Source: Podospora comata (taxonomy: Eukaryota > Ascomycota > Sordariomycetes > Sordariales > Podosporaceae). Taken from it: 64,000 bases of DNA. The notes beneath the pieces were generated by a model. It was not told where the DNA came from, made no database searches, and was given only the letters and a program-made list of their open reading frames with translations. Each line of letters begins with the position of its first letter. The first letter of the stretch is position 1. The position numbers and the translations under genes were made by a program. The stretch is taken from positions 744,001 to 808,000 of the forward strand of contig CP071499.1 of the NCBI GenBank assembly GCA_017354895.1, given 5' to 3'. Positions 54,326 to 64,000 of the stretch are shown piece after piece.

Positions 54326-54884
54326 ATGGCACCCGTAACCTCCGACCTCCCCCAAGTCCAAGGTGACCCCCCTTTCCCTTTCCCTTTCCTTTTCCCTTCC
54401 CTTCCCCCCTCCCGTCCCATTTACTAACCCCCCTTTCTCTTACAGACTCCGTCTCAACAACCCTAACCCTCCTCTTCCAAACCCTAACCAACATCTCCCT
54501 CTACGACTCCGCCGGCCGCCCCTCCGCCCCGGTCCTAGCATCCGACCTCACAGCCCTAGACGACTCCCTCCTCAAAGTCTCCCGCCTAGCCAACGCCCTC
54601 CCCCCTCCGCCGTGCCCGGCATCCCCCTCCCCCTCATGGAATACGTCGAAAACGGGCGAAACCCCGACATCTACACCAGAGAATTCGTCGAGCTGGTCAG
54701 GAGGTTGAACCATCTCACCAGAGGCAAGATGCACGCCTTTCGAGATTTCAGGGATGTCCTCGCGAGAGAGATGGCGGCGGCTATGCCTGAGGTGAAGGAG
54801 GATGCGATGAGGGTGGTGGAGGAGACGGGAGGGAAGGGGCCGGTTTTGTTGGGAGACGAGGAGGGGAAGACGGAGGGGAGGTGA
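54326..54884 (+). CDS. MED10: Mediator subunit 10, with an apparent -1 frameshift
   Basis: Med10 (Nut2) is an essential subunit of the Mediator middle module. Exon 1, 54326-54362, gives MAPVTSDLPQVQ; a pyrimidine-rich intron follows (54363-54445, GTGACC...TTACAG); exon 2 runs to 54884. Exon 2 starts in one frame (DSVSTTLTLLFQTLTNISLY, then ALDDSLLKVSRLANALPP), but the rest of the family domain (VPGIPLPLMEYVENGRNPDI and YTREFVELVRRLNHLTRGKM) lies in the -1 frame. The switch must occur around 54598-54615, where the sequence reads CTC CCC CCT CCG CCG TGC. No GT-AG intron fits there. With one base re-read the protein is 158 aa, close to the usual size. Staying in the first frame gives a garbled, truncated C-terminus. 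Either one C is missing from this sequence or a -1 frameshift is used. Confidence 0.85.
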
Positions 54885-55469
54885 TGCGAAGGCATGAGAT
54901 GGGAATGGCTCAAGGAGTAGCGGTTGTCGAGTGGGGGGTGGGAGATGCTCAGAATATTGGGTGATATTTTTTGGCGTTTGGGAAACAGGGCAAAGATACC
55001 AGCGCATATGCAGGCGCAACTTTTAGAGACTGGGATGATTTAGTTTTCGGCGCATTTGGCAGATTTGATATGTTTAGGGACAGTCACTCGCATAAGAGGG
55101 CAGAGACAAACAATCAAGAACAATTATTCAACTTTGTACATCATATATCAAGTATAATCCTGCCCGCCTCTTCCCTCTCCATCTAGCCCCTTTTGATCCC
55201 CTCCCAAAACCAGGATATCACCCGCTTGCTTGCTTAATCTAAACACCAGCAAAGACAAGACCCTCCTACATCTAATGCCGATACAAACACCGAACCCGCC
55301 AACTCAGCAGAATGCCTGGCATGGAAGACGAAACAGAAAACCGAGTCGAACCACCAGCGACCCCTCTAAATTATTCCACAATAGAACAAACAACTAACAG
55401 AATGTATAAAAGCAAAGCTCTTTCTTCCCTCCCAATAAAATAATTACGTTTTACCCTTCCTCCCCTCCA
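54885..55469. other. Convergent intergenic region
   Basis: 585 bp between the 3' ends of MED10 (+) and the DUF4045-gelsolin gene (-). AT-richer than its surroundings; no ORF of note. Confidence 0.6.
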
Positions 55470-58400
55470 TTAATTCTCTGCCACCGCCTTCAACGCCACA
55501 TTCAAAGGCACAATCTTCAAGCTCCTCGCTCTCCTCAACCCGCCACCCTTGTTACTTCCCGAGCTGCTGCTTCTTTGCGGCTCACCAGCTGACTGTTGTT
55601 GTTGCTGTTGCTGTGAGGGCACCACCGTCCTAGTGGGACTAGCGTTGTCTCTCCACTTTCTGAACACGGCTTTCAAGTCTCTTGGGATACCCTCCAACAC
55701 GACGGTGGCAACAGGGACAAACGGTCTGTCCTCCATGCCGGCGGCAAGTATGGCGTATTCTTGAGCAAAGTCCAGCGCGATGTGGAAGGCGGCGTATTGT
55801 GACTGCGACTTGCCTCCGACGATGATGTAGATTTCGAAAAAGGCGTCGAGGACGTAGATCTTGGATGGCGACAGGTCTGTTTGGCTGAAGGGTGACAGTT
55901 CCTCGATCTGGAGCTATGTTAGCATGGTAATCCAGCGATTCAAACCAAAGCATAATCATACCTGTGTGCTGCTGGAGGCATCGGCATTGGCAACAAACAG
56001 CCTGTTGCTGTATCTGCCATAATTCGTCTTCAGCCTCCAGTGATCCGCCGAGATAGGCCGCGTGTTGGTGGTGGCCCCTGCCCCAAAGAGAGCCCAGAAT
56101 CTCGGAGTCTCATAGCCCTCGTCGACCTCGGCCAGATCGCCCGACAACGCAAACTCCATGCCCACCAATCTCGCACAACCCAACTCCTCCATGTCACTGC
56201 CTTTGCCCTTCCAGAGAGTACACTTGCCTTCCTGGGTGATCAGATAAGGAAAGCCAGAGCACAGACTCAGAGGCGAGAAATCAACCTCATCGAACGCAAC
56301 CTGGCCGTGGTACCGCCTGCCACAGAGCATGTGCGGCGCAAGCGAGTCGTATTTGTTACTTGATCCACGTCGAACAATGATAATGCCGCCGAGAGCCTGC
56401 AGAAATTCGGAGCTCTCCTTGCCCTGTGTTAATTTGATGAGCTTGCCGCCAAAGGAGCGAGCTTCCCTCGCCGCAAAGAGGTACGTATCCTCCACGACAG
56501 GCGAGGGAACCTCGTCGCCAGCCCAAAAGTAAATCTCATTCACGTTCCTCCCAGTGCTGTCAACGAAAGAGTGGGGGCAAATGTACATCTCACGCTCGAA
56601 CAAGACCCGTTCGTGATGTGGCGGCACAGGTATCTTTTTGCCCTCTGGGGTCAGTTGGAAAAGCTGAGCCAGCTGAGTGCGAACGGGCGCGGTCGATACC
56701 GGCCGCTTTACGAGAATCTCGGCCGCGTCGCTAGTGTACTTTCGCCGAGGACGCTCTGAGCCAAAGAAATCGGTAAGCATAGACGAAACATCCGAAGCAT
56801 GCTTCGTAGGAGACCGGAAAGAAGGGGATTGTACAAGAGGTGGGGGGGACGCGACCGTCCGAGGAGGCGTAGATGTGACCGCGGGAGGCTCGGGAAGAGG
56901 CCTAGCGCCCTTGGGGGGCACTCTAGGTGGTCTCTCGAATTCTTTGGTGTCTTTTCGAGGTGGCTTTGGGGCCACGTCCGACTGTGTCAAGCCCAAGCCG
57001 ACTCCGCCACCAAGCACTGAGGGGGTGCTCTTGATGGGCGCTGATGGCTCGAGCTGGGGCGTTTCGCTCAACAACTGCTTTCCGGCCGAGGGACTAGCCA
57101 GGCCCGAGAAGCGGTCCTTGGACGGTGAGGACGACCGCAAAGCGAGAGGCTCGGGTTGCGGGCTTGCAACGGCGGTGAAGCTCTCTTTGGCAGGTGAAGC
57201 GGGTCGTGACTTCACAGGCTCGGGCAAGATAGTGGCCTGGTCTTGCTGATCCATAAACTTGGAGATCCTCTTCATATCGAGCTTCTTTGGGCTTGACGGT
57301 GCGGGTGTAGCGTCCTCCTCAGCGGCACCCAAGGCCTGGTTCTTGGCCGCAAGGGCAACTACCTGGTCAAACACCTTGGTTGGAGAACGGGAGCGGGTTC
57401 TAATAGGAGTAGACACAGCTGCTGGTTCTTCGGCAGCTTGCTGACCCTTAGCAGCAAGGGCTGCAAGCGCAGCAGCCTGTTCATGAACTTTGGTGGTGGA
57501 TCGAGGGCGGTTTCTGATGGGAGCAGAGGCCGGTGGAGCCTCATCATCGGCAGGCTTTGATGCTTGTTGACTCAATGCCGCGAGTGCTGCCACCTGTTCA
57601 TGCACCTTGGTCGGCGACCGGGCTCTGGTTTTAACAGAAGGAGATCCAACCAGAGAGATGGGTTGGCCGGTAGGCTCAGCTTCCACTTTCGAAGCCCGGC
57701 TGGAAGAATCAACGAGTGCAATGACCTCTGCAACAGACTTTCGCCTCTGCAGAATGAACGACTTACGCCGTTCCGCAACCGACTCACTGTCTGTCTTGGG
57801 GCCAGAAAACCTGTCCGGCTTCGGGGATGTCACTGGCTTCTCGATCTTCGAGGCTGCGGTGTCGTTCTCGGCCGTCGCAGAGCTAGCGAATCTGGAAGGC
57901 TTGGGAGAAGTGACTGGCTTGGCCGAGGGCGGAGCGGTGGCAGCTTCCTTGTTCAAGTCGGCAGACGATTGCTTCTCCACAGGTTGCTCAACGGCCTTTG
58001 CAATACTGGACGGGGCCTTCCTCTTAGGACCACGGGCTCTACCCTTTGTCATATGAGTCAGCTGAGGCCCAGGCTTTGTGGGTTCTTCTGTTGCCGCAGC
58101 TCCTCCGGAGTCAGGGCTAGCAGACGCCTCTGGGCTCTTGGCTGGGCCCGAAGCTCCTAGCGGACCTCTTGCTATGAGGCCTGCCAAAGCAGGATTGAAT
58201 CTCTCCGCTAGCCCTCCAACACTGCCCCCACTTCGGCCACTAAGCCTCCCGGGCAGTGTCGTTTGTTTTGTAGCCGTTGTTGGCTCAGCTTCTGGAGAAA
58301 ATTTCGAGGCTGTTGATGAGGAGATTTCTGGCTTGGGGGAGAAATAGCTGGTGCGATTTGAGCTGGCAAGCCCAGGGGATGCCTGAGGTAATTCCGGAGG

Positions 58401-60800
58401 GGAAGGCTTGGAGAAAGTACCAGTTCGGTTGAGCTCCAACTTCTTGACCAGGCCCTCGGGAAGTGACTTTTCGGATGCAGAGCTAAGTTCTCTTGTGATA
58501 CCCCGCCCTGCTTCTTGTGCCTTTTTGAAATCCTCTTTTTTCTTTAGGATAGCGTCTTTGAACTCGTCCACACGCTCCGTCTTTTTGGGTCCGCCAGTGA
58601 TGCTCAAGCCTCTCTTGCCTCTTACAATGTTGTCCTTGAGTTCATCTGGAGCCACATAATTCTGAGTCTTGGTCCTGCGCAGGCTTCCAAACACAGTCTT
58701 GAGCTCATCTACAGCTTCTGATGACTTGTTAGCATCGAAGGCCGGAGAGCGGTGCTTGAGATTGGCGCGGAAATCATTTTTCGACGCTACCTCAGGCTTA
58801 ATCTTGGCTGGTAGGCTGGGGGCAGTAGTCTCAAAGGCCTCGTTTGTTGGTGATGGTTTTCTGAGGTTGTTACGGAAATCGCTGACTGGCGCTTTATCGC
58901 TCGTCGCAACTGCAGGAACAGCCGGGAACGAGCTCAACGCGGATGGTTTCAGACTGGCTCCCATGGGAGTGGACCTCATAAGTCCGTCGGTCTTCACTTC
59001 AGCCTTCTTCAAGAAGGATGGGCTTCGTAGCGGCTCCGCGCTCGCGCTGATCACTTTTTGCGCCTTGGCCTTGTTCAACTCTAGCATCCAGGCAGGCTGG
59101 TTTGGTGCAGGGGTTGGGGCAGGCTTCGCTTTGGGGGACTCTGGTTTGTTGAGAGCAGCCTCAAGCCAGCTCGAGCTTTTGGTGGGACTCCATCTCCGGG
59201 GATCCATTGTCTTTGAAGGGCTTGTTGGAGGGGTAGTTTTTTCAGATTCCTCCTGTTGCTCAGCCTTTGGCTGTTTTGGGGTCTTCACTCCGGCCGGGAT
59301 GTCTTCCTCTTGCTGTAGTTCCTTCTCTTCCTTTTGGTCTTCCTGTTGAGCCTCCGTCTTCTCTGCCTCCTCTTTTCCATAGCTCGAAGTAGGTCTTGAA
59401 AGGGGGGTCAACGATCCCTCTCTGAACAGCATGCTAGTAGGACGAGGGCTGGCCCTAGGAGACACCACGGAGTCGGCACGTTGCAAGCCCCCTGGAGAAT
59501 TTACACTCCACCGCTTGACGCTATCGGAACGCTTCATCATGGCACTTTGCACAAATCCACCCATTCCTTTGGTGGGAGACCCGGTTCTTGCCGGCGATGT
59601 CCGCCCAGGTGATGCGATAGAGTGACGATTAGATGTTGGGGTGTCAGGTTCTCCGAATGCATCGCTAATTGGGGGATCGAGACGCTGGGCGCTTGTGATA
59701 GGGAGGGGCGATCCGAGCTGCATGGGCAGAGTCTGAGACTCAGGTCGAGGGCTATCCCTTGGGGAGTCCGTTGTGGAGGGACGAGACATGCCGGGAAGCT
59801 GGGTGCGTGCAGATGAAGTGACATCAACAGTGTCTTCGTCCTCGACCTGAGTCTTCCTGAATGCTCCCGAGCCGCGGCCAGGGTCGGCCGTCTGCCGAAA
59901 CCAGGAGGGGTCCTTGCCAGCCAGGGACTGCGCAATCTGGTCTCGAGAGAGGGTTTCCTCGGCCGGAGGTGCCGGTTCGGAGAGGTTGGGCGAGTTTCGA
60001 GCGGCGTTCTCAGCAGCCACCATTGATAATGGTCTCATCTTGATCCGATCGGAGGTTTGTGACCTGGGCCTTCTTTGCCACGAAAGGGGAGATCGGGCAG
60101 AAGCGACACCGACAGATGGCGAAGTTACAGAGACAGTCGTTCGCTTGATATCGGAGTCGAGGGGGAACTCGTTTTCTTTTGTTGGTGAGCTCGATAAGTC
60201 GGTTACGCTATCCGTAGGCTCATCCAATGATGATACACCCCGCGGCAGTGGGCTTCCCGAACACTCGAATGCAGGAGATGGCAAGCTTGTGCCATCGGCA
60301 AGCGACGGTAGACCAATTCGATGCGAGGTAGGTGATGGCGTGTTGGCTGGGGAAGACTTTTGTGGTGAAATCGATCTTGCGCGTTCTGTGAAAGCAAAAC
60401 AAACAAAACAGTTAGTTTAGCTCCCTAGCATATATGTACAACCTCAACTTCGGAGCCGGCGGGTGGATTTTTGGCGACGTCACAGTGCGCCGAGGGTCGA
60501 GAGGTCGGAAATTCCACAGCAGCACGACAACGGCGGTCCTAGCTGGCTGTTTCTTCCCGTGGGCTGAGCAAGTTCGGACGGTGGAGGGGGGTGGTCGGTG
60601 GTCGGCGGGATGGTGATGTGCGTGTGGGAAGTCAAATCAGAACAACGGATTGGCTGCGTACCTGCACGTCGGGCCTGTCGCTCTCTCTTCTCCTGCAGGA
60701 TCCTCTCCTCGAGTTCTCGCGAGCGTGCCTCGTCCTCTTCTTCGCGTCGCTCCTTCAACAACTCGACTGACCGCAAAAAGTCGGAAACCTCGTCAGACAT
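55470..60800 (-). CDS. DUF4045 and gelsolin-repeat protein, 1668 aa
   Basis: Three exons on the minus strand: 60800-60662, 60385-55962 and 55913-55470. Exon 1 encodes a charged helix (MSDEVSDFLRSVELLKERRE, then LEERILQEKRERQARRA). It joins ERARSISPQKSSPANTPSPT at the start of exon 2. Residues ~60-1260 are disordered, Ser/Pro/Lys/Ala-rich with many SP sites; LTHMTKGRARGPKRKAPSS is a block I associate with DUF4045 proteins. Three tandem repeats of a SPTKVHEQVAALAAL unit lie in 57340-57620. The C-terminal ~400 residues carry gelsolin-like repeats, e.g. VNEIYFWAGDEVPSP and IYVLDAFFEIYIIVGGKSQS across the last intron, so actin binding is likely. The DUF4045/gelsolin combination is a fungal arrangement; a role at the cortical cytoskeleton is inferred. 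The Gln run QQQQQQQ lies near the end. Confidence 0.9.
57340..57620 (-). repeat. Three tandem ~38-residue repeats within the DUF4045-gelsolin protein
   Basis: The units read SPTKVHEQVAALAALSQQA, STTKVHEQAAALAALAAKG and SPTKVFDQVVALAAKNQAL, each preceded by an Arg-rich PIRxRxRS-type segment. Period is about 110-120 bp. They suggest internal duplication and may form a repeated amphipathic helix. Confidence 0.75.
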
Positions 60801-61693
60801 GGCGTCGTCCTGTCTGCATGACACGCACACGGGGGAAATTAGATTAAAGATGTAAACAATAGGGAGCGCTTCGGCGCGGCTCTGTGCTGTCGGGGCCCGG
60901 GGCAGTATCACCAAATCCACGACGGGCTGGTGTTCGCACTTCAAGAGCTTCAAGGAATAGGTAGGCACAAGCAGGAAGAGAGCATGTAGGGTCCTGGAGG
61001 GGCACTTTTGATGGTCTCAAACTGGAACCGGACCGGCAGCACGGGACAACACTTTGGACGCATGGAGGCTTGGGACGGGAACCTGGCATCGGCCCTGTGG
61101 CTCCACTGCAGCACTCTCCACCTGCTGATAGGCTGCCCGGAACTTGTCTCAAAGCCCCCTGCGCAGCTCTCCCGGAGGCGCTCTGACCACATCAACGGCA
61201 GTGTCAACGAGGATGCTACCTCGACATAAAAGCCATTGTTTCAAAAACATACTTCCGTACCACATTCTACGTGCTGTGGGATCCTGTGCCTGTGATCCTT
61301 TTGCTGGTGGTCTGTTGGCTTCATCAGAGTCGTAGTAGCCTGCTGACAGTGGACATCGCTCATGTTGTTGGCTGGCTGAAAAAAGAGCTTTTTTAGAAGT
61401 AGGCCCACCCAGCTGACTGGTTTATTTACTCGGATTGCCTGGGCAACTCTCCCCTGGCCTAAAAAACACTCACCATCATGGATGCTCTTCCTTGACTCTA
61501 ATTTCAGCTGCAATGACGTTTGGCTCTCCACCTCTCCGCTGGGTTACAATGGCGGGGTGCATCACAAGCCCCTCCAGAAATCCTGGAACAAGTACCGACA
61601 TGGAATGAAACAAGGTCGGTAGAATAAATGTTGATTGTTGGATTTTTGAACCGTGTTCTTACCGATAATTAAGATCTATGATGTGTGGGAAGT
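60801..61693. other. Intergenic region
   Basis: 893 bp between the start of the DUF4045-gelsolin gene and the stop of the ARL2 gene, both minus strand. No recognisable gene; small ORFs only. Confidence 0.55.
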
Positions 61694-62533
61694 TTAGTAA
61701 AGAAACAACCGGGCTTTGGCGTCGTCCACAACCCAAGCCAGACCTTCTTTCAGGTTTTGTCCCGTGACAGCGCTACATCTCAGAATATTCCACTGATGTG
61801 TTCGAATCTCATCAAGGTTCAGTCCCTGTAGTTGACCATAAGTTAGTCTGGACACTGGATAACACCAGTGGGATGGGAAGACGTGGCATTGCCGCATACA
61901 TCTTTAAGCTCCTCTGCCGTCATGCACCCTTCAACATCTGTCTTATTTGCAAACACAAGCAGACTTGCCCCTGAAAGTCGCTTTTCAACTTATGTCAGCA
62001 GCTAGCTGTCGATACAGATCTCGAATCACCTACCTCTTCCTGAAGAAGCCCATGCAATTCCTCTTTGCAGTCGGCAATGCGCAGTCGATCTGTGGCATCA
62101 ACCACCCAAATCAAGGCGTCGGTCTTTTCGAAATAGTTGCGCCAGTACGAACGAAGAGTCTTTTGACCGCCGACATCCCCTGCTACAGTTAGCTGATGGT
62201 TGTTTGGGCGTGTGGTTAGGTAAAGCCACTCACAAATATTTAACTTGTATCTTGACAGGAGTTACTCAGTCAGTATGTATTAGCGCTTGAAGATGGTCAT
62301 AACCTACCCTTCATAGTCAATCGTCTTGATGATGAAGCCAAGGGTGGGGCTGACGGTGTTGATATCCTCGCCCATGATCTTTTTGACAATGGTGGTTTTG
62401 CCCGCATTGTCAAGACCACTACCATTTCTCAGTGGACTGGACAGGCTGATGAAACAATGGATGGTCTCACTCACAGCATCAAGATGCGCAGCTCCTTGTC
62501 CTTCAACCTTGCCTTCCTCAAAATGGACAGCAT
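61694..62533 (-). CDS. ARL2-type small GTPase, 181 aa
   Basis: ARL2 (fission yeast Alp41, budding yeast Cin4) acts with tubulin cofactors in microtubule assembly. Six exons on the minus strand: 62533-62475, 62418-62308, 62250-62234, 62179-62034, 61980-61900, 61825-61694. The joined protein opens [20 protein letters not shown]. It continues with the P-loop GLDNAGKT (residues 21-28), the switch I Thr in [10 protein letters not shown], the [18 protein letters not shown] switch II block, and the base-binding NKTD near residue 125; SAVTG is the last motif. The length agrees with the family (about 184). The Gly after Met1 needed for myristoylation in other ARFs is absent, as in ARL2. Exon 3 is only 17 nt (YKLNI). 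Introns are GT-AG; five introns in a short gene make it the most interrupted one here. Confidence 0.93.
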
Positions 62534-63469
62534 GGCGGTTGGCCTGTGGGTTGCCTAACAACAGTTGCTAACTGCGGGGTTCAAGGCTTTGGCGGAACTA
62601 AGCCAGATCAACAAAGAAAACCTCAAGAAAAAAAGGGACAGTGTTTTTTAGAGGGAGACTATGTCATTTGTCACAAATTGTGGATTTGTTGATTCTTTGG
62701 AGATTGCTGATGCCTATTTTCGCAGCTTTGTGGCCCATTGTTTGGAGGGTTTGCGCACGTGACCACCCTTGGGACGACCACTTCAAGGCAGTGAGACAAT
62801 TATGCAAAGGTGTGGGTGCTAGTTTGAATGCAATGTCTTCGAGGCTCGGCCTTGAAGATAATCGACACGTACTGAGCTTCTAACCACACAACAAGGTGAT
62901 TTTGCTCCTCTAGAGAGAAATGGCTCTTTCCTCCTGTTTGCCTGTCTTTTGTTTGCTCCGAGCCCCCATTGGTTGTGATTCCAGGTTTGGCACTGTCAGA
63001 GTCGGTACGGTTTTCTCTTTGACGGGCCGTACCCGCAGAGAGCAATATTCATCATCCAACCGCTCCTTCCTCAGGTCAGAATTAACATCAGACTTTTTTG
63101 TCAAGTGAGGGGCTGCTCTGCCGGCAACAGATTACTAAAGCCTCTAAGGTAACCCTTCAGCCTTCTCTTCTTACCTCACCCGTCCCTCTTCTTCTCTCGC
63201 ACTGCAGACATTCTCAACTGCCTGGTGCCAGCTGCTTCGCCTAGTCGCAACCTTTCGCCAGAGTTATTCCCACCTTACGAAGTCGCCTGGCTCATAGTTG
63301 CCGAACTCATCACCTTTTTCTCCTCCGTGAGTCACACAGGTGACTCCCATCTTGTCACTAGATATCTACTTCACTCCTGTTCGGTTGCGACAATTCGCCT
63401 CAGGTATCTCTTCCCATCGCTTACTAGTTTCTCGTTCTGACTTCTAATCTTTGTTGTCCGCTCGACAGC
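62534..63469. other. Divergent promoter region with a probable leader intron
   Basis: Between the ARL2 start (-) and the last gene (+). Just before the ATG at 63470, a donor-like AG|GTATCT near 63,400 and an acceptor CTCGACAG at 63461-63468 suggest a leader intron. The short frame at 63225-63440 could be part of a leader or an upstream coding exon; I cannot decide. Confidence 0.55.
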
Positions 63470-64000
63470 ATGTACAAGCAAGTTGGGCCCCAGGTACCCA
63501 ACCTAGACTCGATCGAGTCGACCGCCAACTTCATGGCTGCCGCAGCCAGATTCAACCCTCGCCATGGAATCAAGAGACTTGGTCAGCAGGAGGAGTCCAA
63601 CTCTCTTGACCGTATCCTTGCCGATCAGCGAGCCCCTACCGACAGGACAGGGCTTGGATATGTCCCAGAGCTGGTTGCTTCCCAGGAGAAGCCCTCCGGT
63701 ATTGTCTCGAGTATCCCGTACAGAGACAAGGATGGGTGGCACGTTCCCCCGATTACACGAGAGGCCCTCGAGGAGTCGGCTAGAATTGCGATGGCCCCTC
63801 CCCAGTCACAGTCTCATGCCGACGATTGGGGTGATGGTTGCGGCCCGGCTGCCCCCAATAATTGGGACGACGGTTGGGGCTCGACTCCTGCTCTGAAGTC
63901 TGATTGGGACGAGGATTGGGGTTCGGCTCCCGCTGTGAAGATTGAGAATTCAACATCTGCCGCCAATGTTCAGAAGAGCGGGTCGCGCGTGATCCCAAAG
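63470..64000 (+). CDS. Protein with GW/WG repeats, 5' part only (runs off the window)
   Basis: Frame open from ATG 63470 to the last base (177 codons), so the C-terminus is missing. Start MYKQVGPQVPNLDSIESTAN follows directly after a splice acceptor and may be internal if an upstream exon is coding. The first 110 residues (FMAAAARFNPRHGIKRLGQQ, then GIVSSIPYRDKDGWHVPP) show no family I can name. From about residue 115 there are Trp-Gly units in acidic surroundings: ADDWGDG, NNWDDGWGS and SDWDEDWGS. Repeated GW/WG in disordered acidic context resembles Argonaute-binding hooks, which would suit an RNA-silencing or RNA-binding partner, but that is only analogy. Confidence 0.65.
   Translation, partial: MYKQVGPQVPNLDSIESTANFMAAAARFNPRHGIKRLGQQEESNSLDRILADQRAPTDRTGLGYVPELVASQEKPSGIVSSIPYRDKDGWHVPPITREALEESARIAMAPPQSQSHADDWGDGCGPAAPNNWDDGWGSTPALKSDWDEDWGSAPAVKIENSTSAANVQKSGSRVIPK

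Overview
This window is nuclear DNA of a filamentous ascomycete. Short introns (roughly 50-200 bp) with GTRNGT-type donors, intergenic spaces that are mostly short, and the gene set (LAMMER kinase, class II cAMP phosphodiesterase, DUF4045-gelsolin protein, Stm1-like protein, bZIP factor, App1) fit a Sordariomycete, probably Sordariales. The genus is an inference. No rRNA gene, tRNA gene, CRISPR array or intact transposon was found.

Layout, left to right. 0.9-2.9 kb: conserved fungal protein of unknown function. 5.1-7.8 kb: low-affinity cAMP phosphodiesterase. 8.5-10.7 kb (-): single-pass membrane protein. 12.1-13.3 kb: flavin-reductase-like protein. 13.8-15.7 kb: LIM-type zinc-finger protein whose frame is interrupted by one in-frame TAG. 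16.2-18.5 kb (-): basic, disordered, probably nuclear protein. 18.5-24.3 kb: gene-poor stretch with a degenerate telomere-like tract and ORF relics. 24.3-25.7 kb: bZIP factor with a GC-AG intron. 27.9-29.3 kb: Stm1/SERBP1-like ribosome-binding protein. 30.4-32.3 kb (-) and 33.1-34.3 kb (+): divergent MFS transporter and sideroflexin. 34.3-39.0 kb: 4.6 kb without a convincing gene. 39.0-41.4 kb: LAMMER kinase. 42.7-44.3 kb: unrecognised protein with strongly switched base skew. 44.5-53.6 kb (-): long-form tRNase Z, App1 phosphatidate phosphatase and Drs1 helicase in series. 54.3-54.9 kb: Mediator subunit 10 with an apparent frameshift. 55.5-60.8 kb (-): DUF4045-gelsolin protein. 61.7-62.5 kb (-): ARL2-type GTPase. 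63.5 kb to the end: a gene with GW/WG repeats that runs off the window.

The genes are mostly housekeeping and regulatory and do not form a cluster with a shared pathway. Loose themes are signalling (cAMP turnover, LAMMER kinase, ARL2), RNA and ribosome biology (tRNase Z, Drs1, Stm1-like) and transcription (Mediator, bZIP). I see no secondary-metabolite, defence or mobile cassette.

The most notable signals are departures from simple decoding. (1) A TAG sits between the zinc ligands of the LIM-type gene in the U-A-G context that A-to-I mRNA editing of Sordariomycetes converts to UGG. (2) MED10 needs a -1 shift at a C-rich slippery-like site. (3) The App1 leader has no ATG in any frame for about 800 nt, and its last ~120 codons are open in the App1 frame. 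(4) A degenerate interstitial telomere-like tract lies in the gene-poor block. Intron boundaries were placed by eye from splice motifs, frame continuity and remembered family motifs; no alignment or transcript data were available.
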